From Halobacterium sp. DL1 (GTDB lineage Archaea; Halobacteriota; Halobacteria; Halobacteriales; Halobacteriaceae), in contig CP007060.1 of assembly GCA_000230955.3 (NCBI GenBank), positions 558,001 to 622,000 of the forward strand: 64,000 bases of DNA, read 5' to 3'. The position numbers and the translations under genes were made by a program. Below are positions 61,659 to 64,000 of the stretch, piece after piece (position 1 is the first letter of the stretch; each line of letters starts with the position of its first letter). Below the pieces are notes generated by a model. That model searched no databases. It saw only the letters and a program-made list of their open reading frames with translations, and had not been told where the DNA came from.

Positions 61659-62939
61659 ATGGGCGTCCTCGGCGTCATCGTCATCGCCCTGTTCATCCTG
61701 CTCGCGCTGCTCCGCGTCCCCGTCTGGGTCGCGCTGCTCGCGCCGGCGCTGGCGTACAGCTTCCTCACCGGACAGCCGGTCATCTTCTCGGCGACGAATA
61801 TGGTTCGAGCGCTCGACTCGTTCACCTTCCTCGCCATCCCGCTGTTCATCTACGTCGGCTCGCTGATGAACCACGGCGAGATCACCGAACGCATCTTCGA
61901 GTTCGCCGACAGCCTCGTCGGCCACTACGACGGCGGCCTCGCGCAGGTCAACATCATCACGAGCCTCATCTTCGCGGGCATCTCGGGCTCCGCGCTCGCC
62001 GACATCGGCGGCGTCGGTCGCGTCCTCATCAAGTCGATGACCGACGCCGACTACGACGCCGACTTCTCCGCCGCGGTAACGAGCGCGTCGGCGACCGTCG
62101 GCCCCATCTTCCCGCCGAGCATCCCGCTCATCATCTTCGGCATCATCGCGGAGGTGTCGGTGCTGTCGCTGCTGTTGGCGGGCGCGCTGCCCGCGCTCCT
62201 GACGGTGGCCGCGCTGATGGTCGGCACCGTCTACATCGCCAAGTCACAGAACCTCCCGAGCAACGACAAGCGCGCGTCGCTGTCGGCCATCGCCCGGACG
62301 TTCGTCTACGCGTTCCCGGCGCTGTTCACGCCGGTCGTCCTCATCGCAGGGATGCTGGCCGGCGTGTTCAGCCCGACGGAGGCAGCGGGCGTGACGGTGT
62401 TCTACATCCTCGTCATCAACACCCTCGTCTACCGCATCATCGACTTCGGCTACATCTGGACGGCCGCCGTCGAGACGGCCCGGACGAGCGGCACCATCGT
62501 CATCATTCTCGCGGCGGCGAGCGTGTTCAGCTTCGTGCTCTCCGTCGAGAACATCGACACGCTGTTCGCCCAGACGCTGTTCGGCATCTCGACGAACCCG
62601 TTCGTCCTGCTGCTCATCGTCAACGTCGTGTTGCTGTTCCTGGGGCTGTTCCTCGACCCTATCGCGGCCCTCGTGATGATGACGCCCATCGTCGTGCCGA
62701 CGCTCACTCAGGTCGGCGTCGACCCGGTCCACATCGGCGTCATCATGGTGTTCAACCTGATGCTGGGGCTGCTCACGCCGCCGCTGGGGCTCTCCGTCTA
62801 CCTCTCTGCGGACCTCGCGGACGTCCCGGTGGCCGACGTGTTCCGGGAGACGAAGGTGTACTACGGGATCCTGGTGGTCGCGCTGCTGATCATCACCTAC
62901 GTCCCGGAGATCACGCTGTTCGTCCCCCGGTCGCTCTAG
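61659..62939 (+). CDS. dctM: TRAP transporter large permease (DctM)
   Basis: 426 residues with about 12 helices. DctM signatures: FLAIPLFIYVGSLMNHGEIT, SLIFAGISGSALADIGGVGR, ATVGPIFPPSIPLIIFGIIA and GLLTPPLGLSVYLSADLA. It is the transport subunit of the operon, predicted to use a sodium gradient in halophiles. Its stop overlaps the convergent VOC gene by 4 bases. Confidence 0.95.
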   Translation: MGVLGVIVIALFILLALLRVPVWVALLAPALAYSFLTGQPVIFSATNMVRALDSFTFLAIPLFIYVGSLMNHGEITERIFEFADSLVGHYDGGLAQVNIITSLIFAGISGSALADIGGVGRVLIKSMTDADYDADFSAAVTSASATVGPIFPPSIPLIIFGIIAEVSVLSLLLAGALPALLTVAALMVGTVYIAKSQNLPSNDKRASLSAIARTFVYAFPALFTPVVLIAGMLAGVFSPTEAAGVTVFYILVINTLVYRIIDFGYIWTAAVETARTSGTIVIILAAASVFSFVLSVENIDTLFAQTLFGISTNPFVLLLIVNVVLLFLGLFLDPIAALVMMTPIVVPTLTQVGVDPVHIGVIMVFNLMLGLLTPPLGLSVYLSADLADVPVADVFRETKVYYGILVVALLIITYVPEITLFVPRSL

Positions 62940-63364
62940 AAGTTCGCCTTCCGCTCGGCCATCGTCTTCTCGTCTTCGACAATCTGCATCGGTACGAACG
63001 TGTCCGCCGGATCGAACGTCGCGACCTGCCAGTCGAACCCCTCCTGGGCCCGTTCACTCTCGAAGGAGAGCCCCTGTTCGCGGAACGCCGCCATGCTCTC
63101 CTCGATGTCCTCGACCTCGAAGGCGATGTGGAAGAAGCCGTCGCCGTTCTCGCGCCACGTCTCGTACACCCACCCGGACTCCGTCGTCGGCGTGATGAGT
63201 TCGAAGAGAACGCTGCCGATGGGGTAGAGTGCCACGTCGAGTTCGAAGTCTCCGGTCATCTCCCGCCTGGTCAGCTGTTCGGCGCCGTACTGGCGCTCGA
63301 AGCGTTCGACCGCCTGGTCGAGGTCGCCGACCAGGAACGCCACGTGGTGGACGTCTGTGAACAT
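62936..63364 (-). CDS. VOC (glyoxalase/bleomycin-resistance) family protein
   Basis: 142 residues. Starts FTDVHHVAFLVGDLDQAVER with the family's first metal-ligand His, followed by VLFELITPTTESGWV (Glu ligand) and GFFHIAFEVEDIEESMAAFR (second His). Members include glyoxalase I, methylmalonyl-CoA epimerase and dioxygenases; the closest feel is epimerase/glyoxalase-like. Convergent with the TRAP operon, upstream of and on the same strand as the following unknown gene. Confidence 0.88.
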   Translation of the reverse strand: MFTDVHHVAFLVGDLDQAVERFERQYGAEQLTRREMTGDFELDVALYPIGSVLFELITPTTESGWVYETWRENGDGFFHIAFEVEDIEESMAAFREQGLSFESERAQEGFDWQVATFDPADTFVPMQIVEDEKTMAERKANF

Positions 63365-63389
63365 ACGCCACGACTGTCGTGAGTCCGCT

Positions 63390-64000
63390 TCAACGTATCG
63401 GCTCGCCGCGGACGCACTCGGCGAACGCCTCGCAGTCCATTCCGGGTTCGACGCCCAGCGACCGCGCGGGCGCGTTCACCGCGCTCAACTCCCCGTCCCA
63501 CGTCGAACGGCCGTCGCCGATGCGGGCCGTCGTCGCGTCCACCGTCGCCGCGGGCACGTCGTGGTCGGCGAGCATCGGGAGGCGGGTCGTCCCCGCGTCT
63601 TCCTTCCCGCCGCCAGCGTCGTTGAACACCGCGCCGGCGACGTCCGTCGGTACGTAGGACTCCGTCTCGCCGGCGAGGCGCGCGCCGTGGCTACCCGTGA
63701 CGACGACGCAGCCGGCGTCCAACGGTTCGATGAGCGACAGCGAGTCCATCCCCCAGACGGGCACCTCGCCGTCGGCCAGCCGGTAGCGGTTGCTCCCGAG
63801 CGACGGGACGTCCGCGGGTGGGGTGCCCTCGCGCATGCGGACCACGCAGCCGAACGTGTCGCTGCCCGGCTGACAGCCGAGCGCGGCGGCCGTCTCGTTG
63901 ACGTAGCTCACCCGGCCCTCGCGCAGACAGTCCACCCCGTCGCCGATGCGCGCGGTGGCGTTGCTCACCGTCGCCGCCGCGAGCCCGACGCCGTCGAGCA
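63390..64000 (-). CDS. Unrecognised internally duplicated protein, 5' end outside the window
   Basis: The frame is open past 64000, so the product is incomplete; a GTG at 63968 is probably internal. A unit occurs twice: AAATVSNATARIGDGVDC near the edge and PAATVDATTARIGDGRSTWD later, followed by VNETAAALGCQPG and VNAPARSLGVEPG respectively. Between them lies VVTGSHGARLAGETESY, which gives a Gly-His-rich loop, and FNDAGGGKEDAGT. I do not recognise the family. Its position beside a TRAP operon and a VOC enzyme suggests catabolism of the imported acid. Confidence 0.72.
   Translation of the reverse strand, partial: LDGVGLAAATVSNATARIGDGVDCLREGRVSYVNETAAALGCQPGSDTFGCVVRMREGTPPADVPSLGSNRYRLADGEVPVWGMDSLSLIEPLDAGCVVVTGSHGARLAGETESYVPTDVAGAVFNDAGGGKEDAGTTRLPMLADHDVPAATVDATTARIGDGRSTWDGELSAVNAPARSLGVEPGMDCEAFAECVRGEPIR

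Overview
The window is haloarchaeal chromosome (class Halobacteria). GC content is very high with strong third-position bias. Encoded proteins are acidic and rich in Asp and Glu. Exported binding proteins carry twin-arginine plus lipobox signals. Candidate TATA-like boxes lie about 25-35 bases before many start codons, as expected for leaderless archaeal mRNAs. Several families are haloarchaea-specific: RdfA, Sph-type SMC-related proteins, and BioY with an ECF module. No rRNA, tRNA or CRISPR array was seen.

Layout. (1) 1-4.3 kb: a copper P-type ATPase (5' end outside the window), a CopZ-like chaperone whose upstream region is occupied by a complete IS5-family element with an 8-bp target duplication, and an IscA/HesB Fe-S protein. 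(2) 4.5-14.8 kb: a five-gene peptide/nickel-type ABC transporter operon ending in an overlapping small gene, an M28 peptidase, a cupin, a NikR regulator and an MFS carrier. (3) 15.0-19.2 kb: a gene graveyard (TrkA-N remnant joined to a CopB-type ATPase C-terminal fragment), a SHOCT membrane protein, an AI-2E-type permease and a CoA-disulfide-reductase-like flavoprotein. (4) 19.2-35.2 kb: a large catabolic island with an HpcH/HpaI aldolase, a class III aminotransferase, a stand-alone biotin carrier, PxpC, PxpB, a very divergent thermosome-like chaperonin, PotA, biotin carboxylase, an Lrp/AsnC regulator, PotD-PotB-PotC, PxpA and a biotin ECF transporter (EcfT-EcfA-BioY). (5) 35.4-43.8 kb: a three-subunit molybdenum hydroxylase, CobT, a His-tailed dihydrolipoyl-dehydrogenase-like enzyme, and a DUF3179 lipoprotein coupled to a membrane protein. 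(6) 44.4-58.5 kb: an Sph-type SMC-related protein with RdfA (cell-shape module), a PurD-like ATP-grasp protein, a site-2 protease, DoxX, a peroxiredoxin, several membrane or hypothetical genes, a five-repeat DUF1508 membrane protein, MFS and AEC transporters. (7) 58.6-64 kb: a TnpB-only (IS1341-type) element just upstream of a TRAP transporter operon, a VOC protein and an unrecognised internally duplicated protein running off the window.

How it works together. The most coherent system is region 4. PxpA, PxpB and PxpC are the subunits of ATP-dependent 5-oxoprolinase. Here they sit with a free biotin carboxylase and a free biotin carrier, and with no classical carboxyltransferase. An aminotransferase, an aldolase, a dedicated spermidine/putrescine-type importer and a biotin importer accompany them. 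My inference is a biotin-assisted lactam-opening pathway (5-oxoproline, or a lactam such as 2-pyrrolidinone) feeding an aminotransferase. The embedded degenerate group II chaperonin paralogue is the most unusual part and may be a dedicated assembly factor or a repurposed scaffold. The other coherent module is Sph-RdfA, linked to cell shape in haloarchaea.
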